This document shows positions 25,803 through 35,358 of a stretch of DNA of 38,371 bases, piece after piece (within the stretch, counting starts at the first letter, position 1; each line of letters begins with the position of its first letter). The stretch is from NCBI GenBank assembly GCA_031263685.1, contig JAISFI010000208.1, positions 1-38,371 on the forward strand, in the 5' to 3' direction. A program made the translations under genes and the position numbers. A model generated the notes under the pieces. The model was not told the DNA's origin. It made no database searches and worked only from the letters and a program-made list of their open reading frames with translations. This DNA comes from Dysgonamonadaceae bacterium (GTDB lineage Bacteria > Bacteroidota > Bacteroidia > Bacteroidales > Azobacteroidaceae).

Positions 25803-26236
25803 TCGGGGATTTCTTTCTCAAACCGGTAGGTGTTGTCTGCATAATTGATCAGACAACAAAAATGCTGTAGCCCGTTACTGACAATTAGCCAGGGCACCTG
25901 CAACACAATGTTGTAGCGGGAAATCTGGTCGAACGTTTGCTGTGTAATGGCAACGGTTGGCGATTTGTATTCGATGATAACCAGCGGTTTCAAATATCTG
26001 TCGTAAACAATCGTGTCACAACGCTTCTTGACGTTGGCGAGAGAGATACCCATCTCATTGGCCAGCAAGCTTTCCGGAAACGACTTGTATTCAATCAGAT
26101 AATTCACAAAATGTTGTCGAACATATTCTTCCGGCGTCAACCGTACATACTGTTTTCGCAGACGATCGAAGATATAATCCTTGCCATTTTGCTTTCTTGT
26201 TTTCGTTTCGAAAGAAGGCAAATTGAGTGCTGACAT
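25772..26236 (-). CDS. HsdR N-terminal-like (HSDR_N_2) nuclease-fold domain protein
   Basis: 'IFDRLRKQYVRLTPEEYVRQHFVNYLIEYKSFPESLLANEMGISLANVKKRCDTIVYDRYLKPLVIIEYKSPTVAITQQTFDQISRYN' with PD-(D/E)xK-like D...EYK. Start preferred at ATG 26236. Confidence 0.8.
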   Translation of the reverse strand: MSALNLPSFETKTRKQNGKDYIFDRLRKQYVRLTPEEYVRQHFVNYLIEYKSFPESLLANEMGISLANVKKRCDTIVYDRYLKPLVIIEYKSPTVAITQQTFDQISRYNIVLQVPWLIVSNGLQHFCCLINYADNTYRFEKEIPDYAFISTYIS

Positions 26237-26330
26237 TTTAAAATGAAACGCTGACATTATTTATCTATTTAAGTTTACAAAAAAATTATCTACCTTTGTC
26301 TACGGTTTTCCGCTTCAAAATTACAGAAAA

Positions 26331-27107
26331 ATGAAGACAAAACAAGAAATTGTGAATAATTGGTTGCCGAGGTACACCCATCGGCCTTTAAAAGATTTTA
26401 CCCAACACATCTTATTAACGAATTTCAATAAGTATGTGCAACTCTTTGCCAATCATTATCAGGTGCCGGTTGAAGGTACTGATTCCAACATGCCGAACGC
26501 CAGCGCCGACGGCATTACCATCATCAACTTCGGAATGGGAAGCGCCAATGCAGCTACTATTATGGATTTGCTGAGCGCCGTAGCGCCCAAAGCCGTCCTG
26601 TTCTTGGGCAAATGCGGCGGTATAAAACATGAGAATGAGTTGGGCGATTACATCTTACCGATAGCTGCTATTCGCGGAGAAGGAACTTCAAACGATTATT
26701 TCCCTCCTGAAGTCCCTTCGCTACCTGCTTTCAATATCTTGCGTGCTGTATCCGGAAGAATCCGGGATGTAGGCCAGGATTACTGGACAGGCACCGTCTA
26801 CACCACCAATCGCCGTGTATGGGAATACGATGCGGATCTCAAAAATTACCTGATTCGTATCCGGGTAATGGGAGTAGATATGGAAACGGCAACCCTGTTT
26901 TCCGTTGGCTTTGCCAACCACATTCCAACGGGCGCTTTACTCCTGGTGAGCGACCAGCCAATGATTTCCGAAGGAATTAAAACAGAACAAAGCGACAAAA
27001 TAGTAACTTCCAAATTTGCAGAACAACACGTCCTCATCGGAATCAATTCCCTGCGGGCAATCATTGAAAACAATCAGACTGTAAAGCATTTACGATTCGA
27101 ATGGTAA
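26331..27107 (+). CDS. amn: AMP nucleosidase
   Basis: 'TIINFGMGSANAATIMDLLSAVAPKAVLFLGKCGGIKHENELGDYILPIAAIRGEGTSNDYFPPEVPSLPAF' and 'GVDMETATLFSVGFANHIPTGALLLVSDQPM'. Confidence 0.9.
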   Translation: MKTKQEIVNNWLPRYTHRPLKDFTQHILLTNFNKYVQLFANHYQVPVEGTDSNMPNASADGITIINFGMGSANAATIMDLLSAVAPKAVLFLGKCGGIKHENELGDYILPIAAIRGEGTSNDYFPPEVPSLPAFNILRAVSGRIRDVGQDYWTGTVYTTNRRVWEYDADLKNYLIRIRVMGVDMETATLFSVGFANHIPTGALLLVSDQPMISEGIKTEQSDKIVTSKFAEQHVLIGINSLRAIIENNQTVKHLRFEW

Positions 27108-27108
27108 T

Positions 27109-28131
27109 ATGGCAACACAAGAATTAACATACGAAGAAATACGCCGGAATATTCAACGCAAACAATTTGCCCCGATCTATTTCCTGCAAGGTGAAGAACC
27201 TTATTTTATTGACCGGTTAACGGACTTGCTCATCGAAAACGTGTTGGACGATTCGGAGCGGGATTTCAATCAAACCATTGTATACGGGTCGGAAACCGAT
27301 ATATATGCGGTAATGAACGCTGCCAAACGTTTTCCCATGATGGCTGCCCGTCAGTTGGTTGTTGTCAAGGAAGCCAAGAACCTGAAAAATATGGAGGAAT
27401 TGATACACTATGTACAGAGTCCGCAACAGGCAACAGTCTTAGTTGTCAATTACAAATATGCCACGTTAGACGGCCGCAAAAAATTATCCGGAGAAATCGC
27501 CCGGAAAGGTATCCTCTTTGAATCGAAAAAAATATACGAAAATAAAATACCGGCCTTCATCATTTCCTACTTACAGGAGCGAGAACTGTCGATTGATGGA
27601 AAATCCGCCCAAATATTGACCGATTTTTTGGGTACAAACCTGAGTAAACTGTCCAATGAATTGGACAAATTGGGCATTGCCTTGTCCGAAAGCGCTTCCA
27701 AACGCATCACCCCCGAATTGATAGAGCAACACATTGGCATCAGTAAAGATTTCAATAATTATGAACTGCAAACAGCTATTGCTTCGCGAGATGTTTTGAA
27801 AGCAAACAGAATCATTGAATATTTCAAACATAACTCCAAGAACAATCCTTTGATTGTTTCCTTGACGGTACTTTTTAATTTCTTTTCCAATCTGATGATT
27901 TGCCATTTTGAAACCAATAAATCCGACGCCAACCTGATGAGTAAATTAGGCTTGCGCTTCGCCTTTCAATTTTCCGATTATCAACGGGCAATGAAGACAT
28001 ACAATGCTTTCAAGACAATGGAAATCATCTCGCAAATCCGGCTATGCGATGCAAAAGCCAAAGGCGTTGACAATCCATCTACGCCGGACGATGAACTGTT
28101 AAAAGAATTGGCCTATAAAATAATGCATTGA
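27109..28131 (+). CDS. holA: DNA polymerase III subunit delta
   Basis: 'FAPIYFLQGEEPYFIDRLTDLLIEN', 'LVVVKEAKNLKNMEELIHYVQSPQQATVLVVNYKYATLDGRKKL', 'LTDFLGTNLSKLSNELDKL'. Confidence 0.9.
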   Translation: MATQELTYEEIRRNIQRKQFAPIYFLQGEEPYFIDRLTDLLIENVLDDSERDFNQTIVYGSETDIYAVMNAAKRFPMMAARQLVVVKEAKNLKNMEELIHYVQSPQQATVLVVNYKYATLDGRKKLSGEIARKGILFESKKIYENKIPAFIISYLQERELSIDGKSAQILTDFLGTNLSKLSNELDKLGIALSESASKRITPELIEQHIGISKDFNNYELQTAIASRDVLKANRIIEYFKHNSKNNPLIVSLTVLFNFFSNLMICHFETNKSDANLMSKLGLRFAFQFSDYQRAMKTYNAFKTMEIISQIRLCDAKAKGVDNPSTPDDELLKELAYKIMH

Positions 28132-28161
28132 AAGAATGAACGAAAATAATACACTAAGAGC

Positions 28162-28365
28162 ATGAACGAAGGAGCAAAAAAAACAAACTACACTAAAGCT
28201 TACAACCGCTTACAGGAAATTTTACAACTGATTGAAAACGACAAACTCGACGTCGACGAACTCAGCGAAAAAATCAAAGAAGCAACATCCCTGCTGAAAA
28301 CCTGCAAAGAAAAACTCTTTATCGCCGACGAGGAAGTAAGAAAAGCATTGGAAGAATTAAAGTAA
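28162..28365 (+). CDS. xseB: Exodeoxyribonuclease VII small subunit
   Basis: 67 aa; 'YTKAYNRLQEILQLIENDKLDVDELSEKIKEATSLLKTCKEKLFIADEEVRKALEELK'. Confidence 0.9.
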   Translation: MNEGAKKTNYTKAYNRLQEILQLIENDKLDVDELSEKIKEATSLLKTCKEKLFIADEEVRKALEELK

Positions 28366-28370
28366 ATGTG

Positions 28371-29066
28371 ATGCCTGCGAAAGAGAAAATCATCATCATC
28401 GTAGCCGGTGGAAAAGGAGAACGAATGGGCGCCAACATGCCCAAACAATTCCTCCCGTTGAACGGAAAACCCATCCTTATGCACACCATTGAAGCCTTCT
28501 ACACAAATAATCCGGCCATTCGAATCATCGTTGTTTTACCGGAAATGCAACAGGCATACTGGGCAGATTTGTGTATTGCGCACGGTTTCAACATCCGGCA
28601 TCGGGTGGTTTCTGGAGGAGAAACCCGTTACCATTCCGTAAAAAACGCCTTAGCGCTGATTTCGCCCGGTAGCATCGTTGGCATACACGATGGCGTCCGG
28701 CCATTGATTGATCAACAGGTTATCCGGCAATGCTTTCAGGCGGCGGAAACACATCCGGCCGTTATTCCCGTCATTCCCTTATCGGACAGCATCCGGGAAA
28801 TAGGCCAGACGGAACAGCAAAGCCGACCGGTCGACCGGCAACGATACCGTCTGGTACAAACTCCGCAAGTCTTTCAATCCGATATATTGCTCCAGGCCTA
28901 CGAAGCGCCCTACAACCCTCAATTTACCGACGACGCCTCCGTTGTAGGACAAATCAGTGACATTCACCTCGTAGCCGGCAACAAAGAAAATATCAAAATA
29001 ACGACCCGAGAAGACTTGATTATAGCAGAAGCCCTGCTTGCTCAACCTGCAAAATGCCGGACATGA
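28371..29066 (+). CDS. ispD: 2-C-methyl-D-erythritol 4-phosphate cytidylyltransferase
   Basis: 'IIIIVAGGKGERMGANMPKQFLPLNGKPILMHTIEAFY', 'VSGGETRYHSVKNAL', 'VGIHDGVRPLI', 'QTPQVFQSDILLQAY', 'TDDASVV'. Confidence 0.95.
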   Translation: MPAKEKIIIIVAGGKGERMGANMPKQFLPLNGKPILMHTIEAFYTNNPAIRIIVVLPEMQQAYWADLCIAHGFNIRHRVVSGGETRYHSVKNALALISPGSIVGIHDGVRPLIDQQVIRQCFQAAETHPAVIPVIPLSDSIREIGQTEQQSRPVDRQRYRLVQTPQVFQSDILLQAYEAPYNPQFTDDASVVGQISDIHLVAGNKENIKITTREDLIIAEALLAQPAKCRT

Positions 29067-31150
29067 ACACCCAAAATATCATGTACTTGCCCGGAGTAGG
29101 TCCCAAAAAAGCAGAAACGCTCAGGACAGAAATACAAGTTTCTTCGTGGGAAGACCTGCTATATTATTTTCCCTTCAAGTATGTAGATCGCAGCCGCATT
29201 TTTACCATCCGGGAAATTGACGGAAACATGCCCTACATCCAACTGAAAGGAAAAATCGAAGGATTTGAAACCATCGGAGCCGGAAGAACACGCCGGATAA
29301 AAGCCTGGTTCAGTGATGGAACGGGACGCATAGAATTGATCTGGTTTCAAAATCTGAAAGCAATCCCCAACCTGTACAAAACAGGTGTCGAATACATCCT
29401 CTTCGGCAAACCGGCACTCTTTGGAAACCATATCAATGTTGCCCATCCGGAACTCGACGCCGCAGAATCTTTCAATCAGAGAGAAGCCGGTCTGCAAGCA
29501 CACTACAATACTACCGAGAAAATGAAAAATAGCTTTTTACATTCCAAAGCTATTCAAAAAATCATCCAGCATATTTTCGGCCAACTCAATGGGAAAATAC
29601 CGGAAACCCTTCCAATAAGTATTCGGGAACGGGCGCGTCTGATAGATTTGGACACTGCCCTCCATAATATCCATTTTCCCCAATCTCCCAACCTGCTCCG
29701 GGAATCGCAATACCGCTTGAAATTTGAAGAACTTTTTTACATTCAACTCAATATACTTCGCGTCACCAGATACCGCCAGCATAAAAACGGTGGATTCATT
29801 TTCCATCAAGTTGGCAATTATTTTAACGACTTTTACAACAAAAATCTCCCTTTCCCTCTCACCAATGCGCAAAAAAAAGTTATCAGGGAAATTCGCCAAG
29901 ATACTGCTAAAGGATTACAAATGAATCGTTTGTTACAGGGAGACGTAGGAAGCGGGAAAACCTTAGTCGCCCTCATGTCCATGTTAATCGCCCTGGACAA
30001 CGGCTACCAGGCTGCCCTTATGGCGCCGACGGAAATCCTGGCGCATCAACATTACGAAACCCTTTCCGGCCTGCTTTTCGGCTTAAATATTGAATTGGTA
30101 TTACTTACCGGATCCACTCGGAAAAAAGATCGGGAAACCCTACTGCCCAAGCTGAAAGAAGGTAACACTCAAATCATCATCGGTACACATGCCTTGTTAG
30201 AACCCGACGTCGCTTTCAAAAACCTGGGACTGGTTGTCATTGATGAGCAACACCGCTTCGGCGTCGCCCAGCGCGCCCGCATGTGGAACAAAAACGCTAC
30301 TCCTCCGCACATATTGGTGATGACGGCCACCCCTATCCCCAGAACGCTGGCCATGACTTTATACGGCGATTTGGAAGTTTCCGTCATCGATGAATTACCG
30401 CCTGGACGGAAACCCGTCAAAACAATCCATCGTTACAGCGGCAAACGAACAAATCTCTACGAATCTGTCCGCAAGCAATTACAGGAAGGTCGACAAGTAT
30501 ACATTGTTTATCCACTGATAGAAGAAAGCGAAAAAGCAGACTTCAAAAACCTGACAGACGGCTTTGAACATACCCGGGAGATTTTCCCCGAATACACTGT
30601 TGGCATGGTACACGGGAAGATGAAACCGGCAGAAAAAGACGCCGAAATGAAACGTTTCATCAACGGAGAATCCCGCATATTAGTGGCAACCACCGTCATC
30701 GAAGTAGGCGTAAACGTTCCGAACGCATCCGTCATGATCATTGAAGACGCACAGCGATTCGGATTGGCTCAACTGCACCAGTTACGCGGAAGGGTAGGAC
30801 GGGGTGCCGATCAGTCTTTTTGCATCCTGCTCACCACTTATGAACTGTCCGAAAATACCCGTCGCCGGATGGAAATCATGACCGAAACAAACGATGGTTT
30901 CGTGATTGCCGAAGAAGACCTGAAACTGAGAGGCCCCGGAGATATTGACGGCACCCAGCAAAGCGGCGTCGCCTTTAACCTTAAAATTGCAGATATTGCC
31001 AAAGACGGACAAATCCTAAGTTTTGCCAGAGAATTGGCATACGAAATTTTGGAAGAAGATCCTTTATTGGAAAAATCCCAACATCAACTATTCGTACAGG
31101 AACTGAAGAAACGGGCGCAAGATCGCAATAGTTGGTTTATGATTAGTTAA
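29054..31150 (+). CDS. recG: ATP-dependent DNA helicase RecG
   Basis: 'LPGVGPKKAETL', 'LLQGDVGSGKTLVALMSMLIALDNGYQAALMAPTEILAHQHYETL', 'VVIDEQHRFGVAQRARMW', 'ILVMTATPIPRTLAMTLYGDLEVSVIDELPPGRKP', 'QLHQLRGRVGRGADQSFCILLT'. Overlaps ispD by 13 bp. Confidence 0.97.
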   Translation: MPDMNTQNIMYLPGVGPKKAETLRTEIQVSSWEDLLYYFPFKYVDRSRIFTIREIDGNMPYIQLKGKIEGFETIGAGRTRRIKAWFSDGTGRIELIWFQNLKAIPNLYKTGVEYILFGKPALFGNHINVAHPELDAAESFNQREAGLQAHYNTTEKMKNSFLHSKAIQKIIQHIFGQLNGKIPETLPISIRERARLIDLDTALHNIHFPQSPNLLRESQYRLKFEELFYIQLNILRVTRYRQHKNGGFIFHQVGNYFNDFYNKNLPFPLTNAQKKVIREIRQDTAKGLQMNRLLQGDVGSGKTLVALMSMLIALDNGYQAALMAPTEILAHQHYETLSGLLFGLNIELVLLTGSTRKKDRETLLPKLKEGNTQIIIGTHALLEPDVAFKNLGLVVIDEQHRFGVAQRARMWNKNATPPHILVMTATPIPRTLAMTLYGDLEVSVIDELPPGRKPVKTIHRYSGKRTNLYESVRKQLQEGRQVYIVYPLIEESEKADFKNLTDGFEHTREIFPEYTVGMVHGKMKPAEKDAEMKRFINGESRILVATTVIEVGVNVPNASVMIIEDAQRFGLAQLHQLRGRVGRGADQSFCILLTTYELSENTRRRMEIMTETNDGFVIAEEDLKLRGPGDIDGTQQSGVAFNLKIADIAKDGQILSFARELAYEILEEDPLLEKSQHQLFVQELKKRAQDRNSWFMIS

Positions 31151-31460
31151 TTCTATAGTAGTTAAATAATGCAAATGCTCTATCGCCCCACATCCTGTAA
31201 ATATTGTTTTATGTTTTATAACATAAAATCAAATAATCGACTAACACACAGTTTTTTAAATGGGAAAAATCACAACATCTCCGGTTGGCCTGTTTTTTTT
31301 AACATTTTATTCTTTGTTTTTTGACGCATAAAAGTTTCCTTTGGTAGTCTTAAAAAAGAAATTACAGATTATTAACATTCCGTCAACTGGTTTTAGCGTG
31401 AGAAAACAAGCGCTCTCCTCGGTGGCTTGTAGAGATAATTTGAAAAAAGAAACTTGAATT

Positions 31461-32444
31461 ATGAAGCAAAAAAAGCAAACGGTTATACACTGTTGTAGGA
31501 TTATCGGAGCAAGCGTGTTCCTGTCATTTTTGTCGGCTAATGGGGCAATGGCGAATCAACCAAAGGAAGATCCCACCGAAAAAAAGACAAATACCCCGGC
31601 AACAGTAGTCGGCAAACATGTAGAAGAAGATCTGAAAATAGAAAAACCGAAACCACTGTTAACTGCCGATATCGCACCCTCCCAAAGAGAACTTAAAATT
31701 ATAGACTCCCTTTCATTCGAGCAGGAATTAGAAGTGGAAGAACTGCTCTTCCCTGCCGATGAAATATATCAGGGATGGAACAATGCAACAGTAAATCCTT
31801 ATAGCTCATTGTCGATGCCCGATTCATTTGTGGTTGATTTGCAGCATGTTACCATGCCAATTGATGCCGAAGCCATTCGAGTTACCTCGCCGTTTGGATT
31901 TCGCGGACGGAGGCCACATAAAGGTATTGATTTAAAGGTACAGGTGGGAGATACGATTAGGGCTGCCTGGGATGGAAAAATCAGAGTAAAACGTTTTGAA
32001 AAAAGAGGGTATGGAAATTTTCTGATACTCAGACATTCCAATGGACTGGAAACGGTGTACGGACATTTATCCAAGTTTTTAGTCGATATTGATCAAGTTG
32101 TTCAAGCCGGAGATCCCATTGCATTAGGAGGAAATACCGGTCGATCTACCGGACCGCATTTGCATTTTGAAACACGTTTCCTCGGAGCGCCAATTAATCC
32201 GGCTGAGATTTTCGACTTTAACAATAAGGTTACCCACGATGATGCCTATGTCTTTTATAAAGCCAAAATACTTAACAACAAATACACCGGCGCCGGTAAA
32301 ATCGCTTATCATCGCGTGAAATCGGGCGAGACGCTCAGCGCTATTGCCCGTAAATATGGCATGACTGTTGGCCAACTGTGCAGATTAAATAAAATCTCGC
32401 CAACGGTTATATTGCGGGAAGGCAAAGCGCTTAGATGCTCTTAA
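31461..32444 (+). CDS. M23 family metallopeptidase with C-terminal LysM domain
   Basis: '[101 protein letters not shown]' and '[31 protein letters not shown]'. Confidence 0.95.
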   Translation: MKQKKQTVIHCCRIIGASVFLSFLSANGAMANQPKEDPTEKKTNTPATVVGKHVEEDLKIEKPKPLLTADIAPSQRELKIIDSLSFEQELEVEELLFPADEIYQGWNNATVNPYSSLSMPDSFVVDLQHVTMPIDAEAIRVTSPFGFRGRRPHKGIDLKVQVGDTIRAAWDGKIRVKRFEKRGYGNFLILRHSNGLETVYGHLSKFLVDIDQVVQAGDPIALGGNTGRSTGPHLHFETRFLGAPINPAEIFDFNNKVTHDDAYVFYKAKILNNKYTGAGKIAYHRVKSGETLSAIARKYGMTVGQLCRLNKISPTVILREGKALRCS

Positions 32445-32472
32445 AAATACGCGGGTATTCTTAAAAGTGTGC

Positions 32473-33078
32473 ATGGAAATCAAATCAGCAACATTTGTCA
32501 TCAGTAATTCCGACGTACGAAAATGTCCGGGAGACAGTCGTCCGGAATATGCTTTCATCGGACGTTCCAATGTAGGAAAGTCATCGCTTATCAACATGTT
32601 GACCAACAGAAAAGGCTTGGCTCTGACCTCATCAACGCCCGGAAAGACACAACTAATCAACCATTTTCTGATCAATGACCAATGGTATTTAGTCGATCTT
32701 CCCGGATACGGTCACGCCCAAAGGGGAAAAAAAGGACGGGAAAAAATCCGGGAAATCATCGAAGACTATGTTTTGGAAAGATTACAACTGACCAGCCTTT
32801 TTGTATTGCTCGATTGCAGGCATGAGCCACAAGCAATCGACTTGGAATTTATCTCCTGGCTGGGCGAAAACGAGGTTCCTTTTTCCATTATTTTTACCAA
32901 AACAGATAAAATCTCCGGATCCAAACTAATCGAAAATGTCGATAAATACAAAGCCAAACTGTTGGAAACGTGGGAAGAAATACCTCCGGTATTTTTCAGT
33001 TCTTCGGAACGGAAAAGAGGAAGAGATGAGATTTTGACCTATATTGACAATATCAACACTTCTTTAAAAGAAGGCTAA
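32473..33078 (+). CDS. engB: Ribosome biogenesis GTP-binding protein YihA/YsxC
   Basis: '[69 protein letters not shown]' with G1, G3 and 'IIFTKTDKI' G4. ATG 32473 is preferred over the GTG at 32467 used in the ORF track. Confidence 0.95.
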   Translation: MEIKSATFVISNSDVRKCPGDSRPEYAFIGRSNVGKSSLINMLTNRKGLALTSSTPGKTQLINHFLINDQWYLVDLPGYGHAQRGKKGREKIREIIEDYVLERLQLTSLFVLLDCRHEPQAIDLEFISWLGENEVPFSIIFTKTDKISGSKLIENVDKYKAKLLETWEEIPPVFFSSSERKRGRDEILTYIDNINTSLKEG

Positions 33079-33095
33079 ATTATAAGCATTTTTTT

Positions 33096-33103
33096 TACCT
33101 TTG
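33096..33103 (+). promoter_or_regulatory. Bacteroidetes -7 element TACCTTTG immediately before the agmatine deiminase start codon
   Basis: TACCTTTG-TAGCC-ATG; only 5 nt between the element and ATG 33109. Confidence 0.45.
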
Positions 33104-33108
33104 TAGCC

Positions 33109-34158
33109 ATGAAATCAGTTCAACACCAAATTACACTTCCGGCAGAGTGGACTCCGCAAAGCGGTGTACAACTCACCTGGCCGCACTTGAACACGGATTG
33201 GAGAGACATCCTGGACGAAGTTATCCCTTGTTACTGCTGCATTGCAAAAGAAATCGTCAAACGGGAAAAATTGCTGGTCGTATGTCAAGATATAGCGGCT
33301 GTTAGTCAACAATTATTTGCCGATCCCGAAATAGCATCTTTTACCGACCGGATTATTTTCAGGGAAATACCTTCCAATGATACATGGGCAAGAGATCACG
33401 GGGCAATCGCTATCCGGGTGAATGGAAACCCCTATCTCTACGATTTTACATTCAACGGATGGGGATTGAAATTTGCCGCCAATCATGATAATCAAATCAC
33501 GAAACGATTATACGAACAAAAAACATTCCTTCCGGAAGTCGGTTATCAAGGAATGAAATACTGTGTCTTGGAAGGTGGAAGCATTGAATCTAATGGCGCC
33601 GGTACCATTTTGACGACTTCCCGTTGCCTGCTGTCTCCCAATCGCAATGATTATAAATTGAAGGCAGAAATACATGAACATCTTCAAATGATTTTTGATG
33701 CGGATAAAATTCTTTGGCTGAATCACGGCTATTTAGCTGGCGACGACACGGACAGCCACATAGATACATTAGCCCGCTTTTGTGATGAACAGACAATCGC
33801 TTACGTCCAATGCAATGATTCTCAGGACGAACATGCGGAAGAGTTGCAAAAAATGGAACAGGAATTACAGGCTTTCCGGCAACCGAATGGGCAGCCATAT
33901 ACACTCAAACCTTTGCCGATGGCCGATGTCGTGATGGATAGCGGCAATCGTCTTCCGGCAACTTACGCCAATTTCCTCATCATTAACGAAGCCATTCTCT
34001 TTCCTTGCTACGATTCTCCTAAAGATGAAATTGCCCAAAAAGTATTGCAACAACTCTTCCCCGACCGGGAAATTGTCGGGATAAATTGTTTGCCGTTAAT
34101 TAAACAGCACGGATCTTTACATTGTGTGACGATGCAATTTCCAGAGGGATTTATATAA
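33109..34158 (+). CDS. aguA: Agmatine deiminase
   Basis: 'PAEWTPQSGVQLTWPHLNTDWRD', 'NDTWARDHGAIAI', 'NGWGLKF', 'VLEGGSIESNGAGTILTTSRCLL', 'GYLAGDDTDSHIDTLARFCDEQTIAYVQC', 'LPLIKQHGSLHCVTMQ'. Confidence 0.95.
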   Translation: MKSVQHQITLPAEWTPQSGVQLTWPHLNTDWRDILDEVIPCYCCIAKEIVKREKLLVVCQDIAAVSQQLFADPEIASFTDRIIFREIPSNDTWARDHGAIAIRVNGNPYLYDFTFNGWGLKFAANHDNQITKRLYEQKTFLPEVGYQGMKYCVLEGGSIESNGAGTILTTSRCLLSPNRNDYKLKAEIHEHLQMIFDADKILWLNHGYLAGDDTDSHIDTLARFCDEQTIAYVQCNDSQDEHAEELQKMEQELQAFRQPNGQPYTLKPLPMADVVMDSGNRLPATYANFLIINEAILFPCYDSPKDEIAQKVLQQLFPDREIVGINCLPLIKQHGSLHCVTMQFPEGFI

Positions 34159-34186
34159 AAAATAGCTTACTATAACGCACTGAATA

Positions 34187-35074
34187 ATGAAAAATTCTAT
34201 CCAAGTCGGCCTTGTCCAGCAATCCAATACAGCCGATGCTGCCGCGAATATCAACAAATTGCTTGAAAACATCAGAGATTGCGCCGCTCAGGGTGCACAA
34301 TTGATTGTTTTGCAAGAGCTTCACAATGAATTGTATTTTTGTCAGACAGAAGATGTACGGTTGTTTGATTTGGCGGAAACCATTCCCGGACAGTCAACCA
34401 AACTTTTTGGCTCTTTGGCAAAGGAATTGAAGGTCGTATTAGTCCTTTCCCTGTTTGAAAAACGCGCTCCGGGAATCTACCATAATACAGCCGTAGTAAT
34501 AGATGCCGATGGCAGTATTGCCGGCAAATACCGCAAAATGCACATACCGGATGATCCGGCCTATTACGAAAAATTTTATTTTACGCCGGGCGATTTAGGA
34601 TTTACTCCGATTCAGACTTCCATTGGTAAATTAGGCGTATTGATCTGCTGGGATCAGTGGTATCCGGAGGCAGCGCGCTTAATGTCCTTGGCCGGCGCCG
34701 AATTGCTGGTATATCCGACCGCTATCGGATGGGAATCTACTGACACTCCGGAAGAAAAGGAAAGGCAGAAAAACGCTTGGATCATTTCCCAGCAGGCACA
34801 TGCTATTGCAAATGGATTAAATGTTATCGCCGTCAATCGAGTAGGGTATGAACCCGATCCTTCGGGACAAACCGGAGGTATTCACTTTTGGGGCAACAGT
34901 TTTGTCGCTGGCCCTCAAGGTGAAATATTGGCAGAAATTTCTACCGACAAAGAAGAAAACACAGTCATTTCCATCGACTTGAAACGTTCGGAAGAAGTGC
35001 GCCGTTGGTGGCCGTTTTTCAGGGATCGCCGCATTGATGCATTTGAAGGCTTGGTGCAGAGGTTTAAGAACTAA
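34187..35074 (+). CDS. aguB: N-carbamoylputrescine amidase (carbon-nitrogen hydrolase)
   Basis: 'LIVLQELHNELYFCQTEDVRLFDLAETIPGQST', 'GKYRKMHIPDDPAYYEKFYFTPGDLGF', 'LGVLICWDQWYPEAARLMSLAGAELLVYPTAIG', 'RWWPFFRDRRIDAF'. Confidence 0.95.
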   Translation: MKNSIQVGLVQQSNTADAAANINKLLENIRDCAAQGAQLIVLQELHNELYFCQTEDVRLFDLAETIPGQSTKLFGSLAKELKVVLVLSLFEKRAPGIYHNTAVVIDADGSIAGKYRKMHIPDDPAYYEKFYFTPGDLGFTPIQTSIGKLGVLICWDQWYPEAARLMSLAGAELLVYPTAIGWESTDTPEEKERQKNAWIISQQAHAIANGLNVIAVNRVGYEPDPSGQTGGIHFWGNSFVAGPQGEILAEISTDKEENTVISIDLKRSEEVRRWWPFFRDRRIDAFEGLVQRFKN

Positions 35075-35214
35075 AAGTTAAAAACTAAAAACTAAAAATT
35101 GTGCAAAGCGCGGTAAACAGGCGCCAGCCAATTTTTAGTTCTCAACATATCTGCGCCCGGAAAAAAAGCGCCTGCGATCCGATGAGATTTTTGGGCGTTT
35201 TTTATGCCTTTTTA
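35064..35214 (+). repeat. Long direct repeat copy 1 (about 151 bp), downstream of aguB and overlapping its stop codon
   Basis: Near-identical to 38227-38371 by manual alignment: one 7-nt ACTAAAA-type unit difference, one T insertion and a handful of substitutions. Confidence 0.95.
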
Positions 35215-35358
35215 TGTGTAGAAAAAAATGCAAAATAGAGTAAAGAAATGACGAAATACAGTAAAAAATACTTGTGTAAAAGACATACATTTGTTCCTGA
35301 TTTATAAATGATTATATTGTATCGCTTTATTGTTAAATTTCTTAATTACTCAAGTTTT

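Noticed and set aside
25772-26236. Type I restriction-modification system
   Set aside because: Only a short HsdR-N-like domain; no helicase, HsdM or HsdS. It sits in a housekeeping block, so it is not called a defence system.
31207-31228. TTTTATGTT-TTAT-AACATAAAA hairpin after recG
   Set aside because: Perfect stem but pure A/T-rich composition with no following T tract; could be chance in an AT-rich spacer.
31406-31430. ACAAGC ... GCTTGT stem upstream of the M23 peptidase gene as a riboswitch
   Set aside because: Only a 6-bp stem and no match to a riboswitch architecture I recognise.
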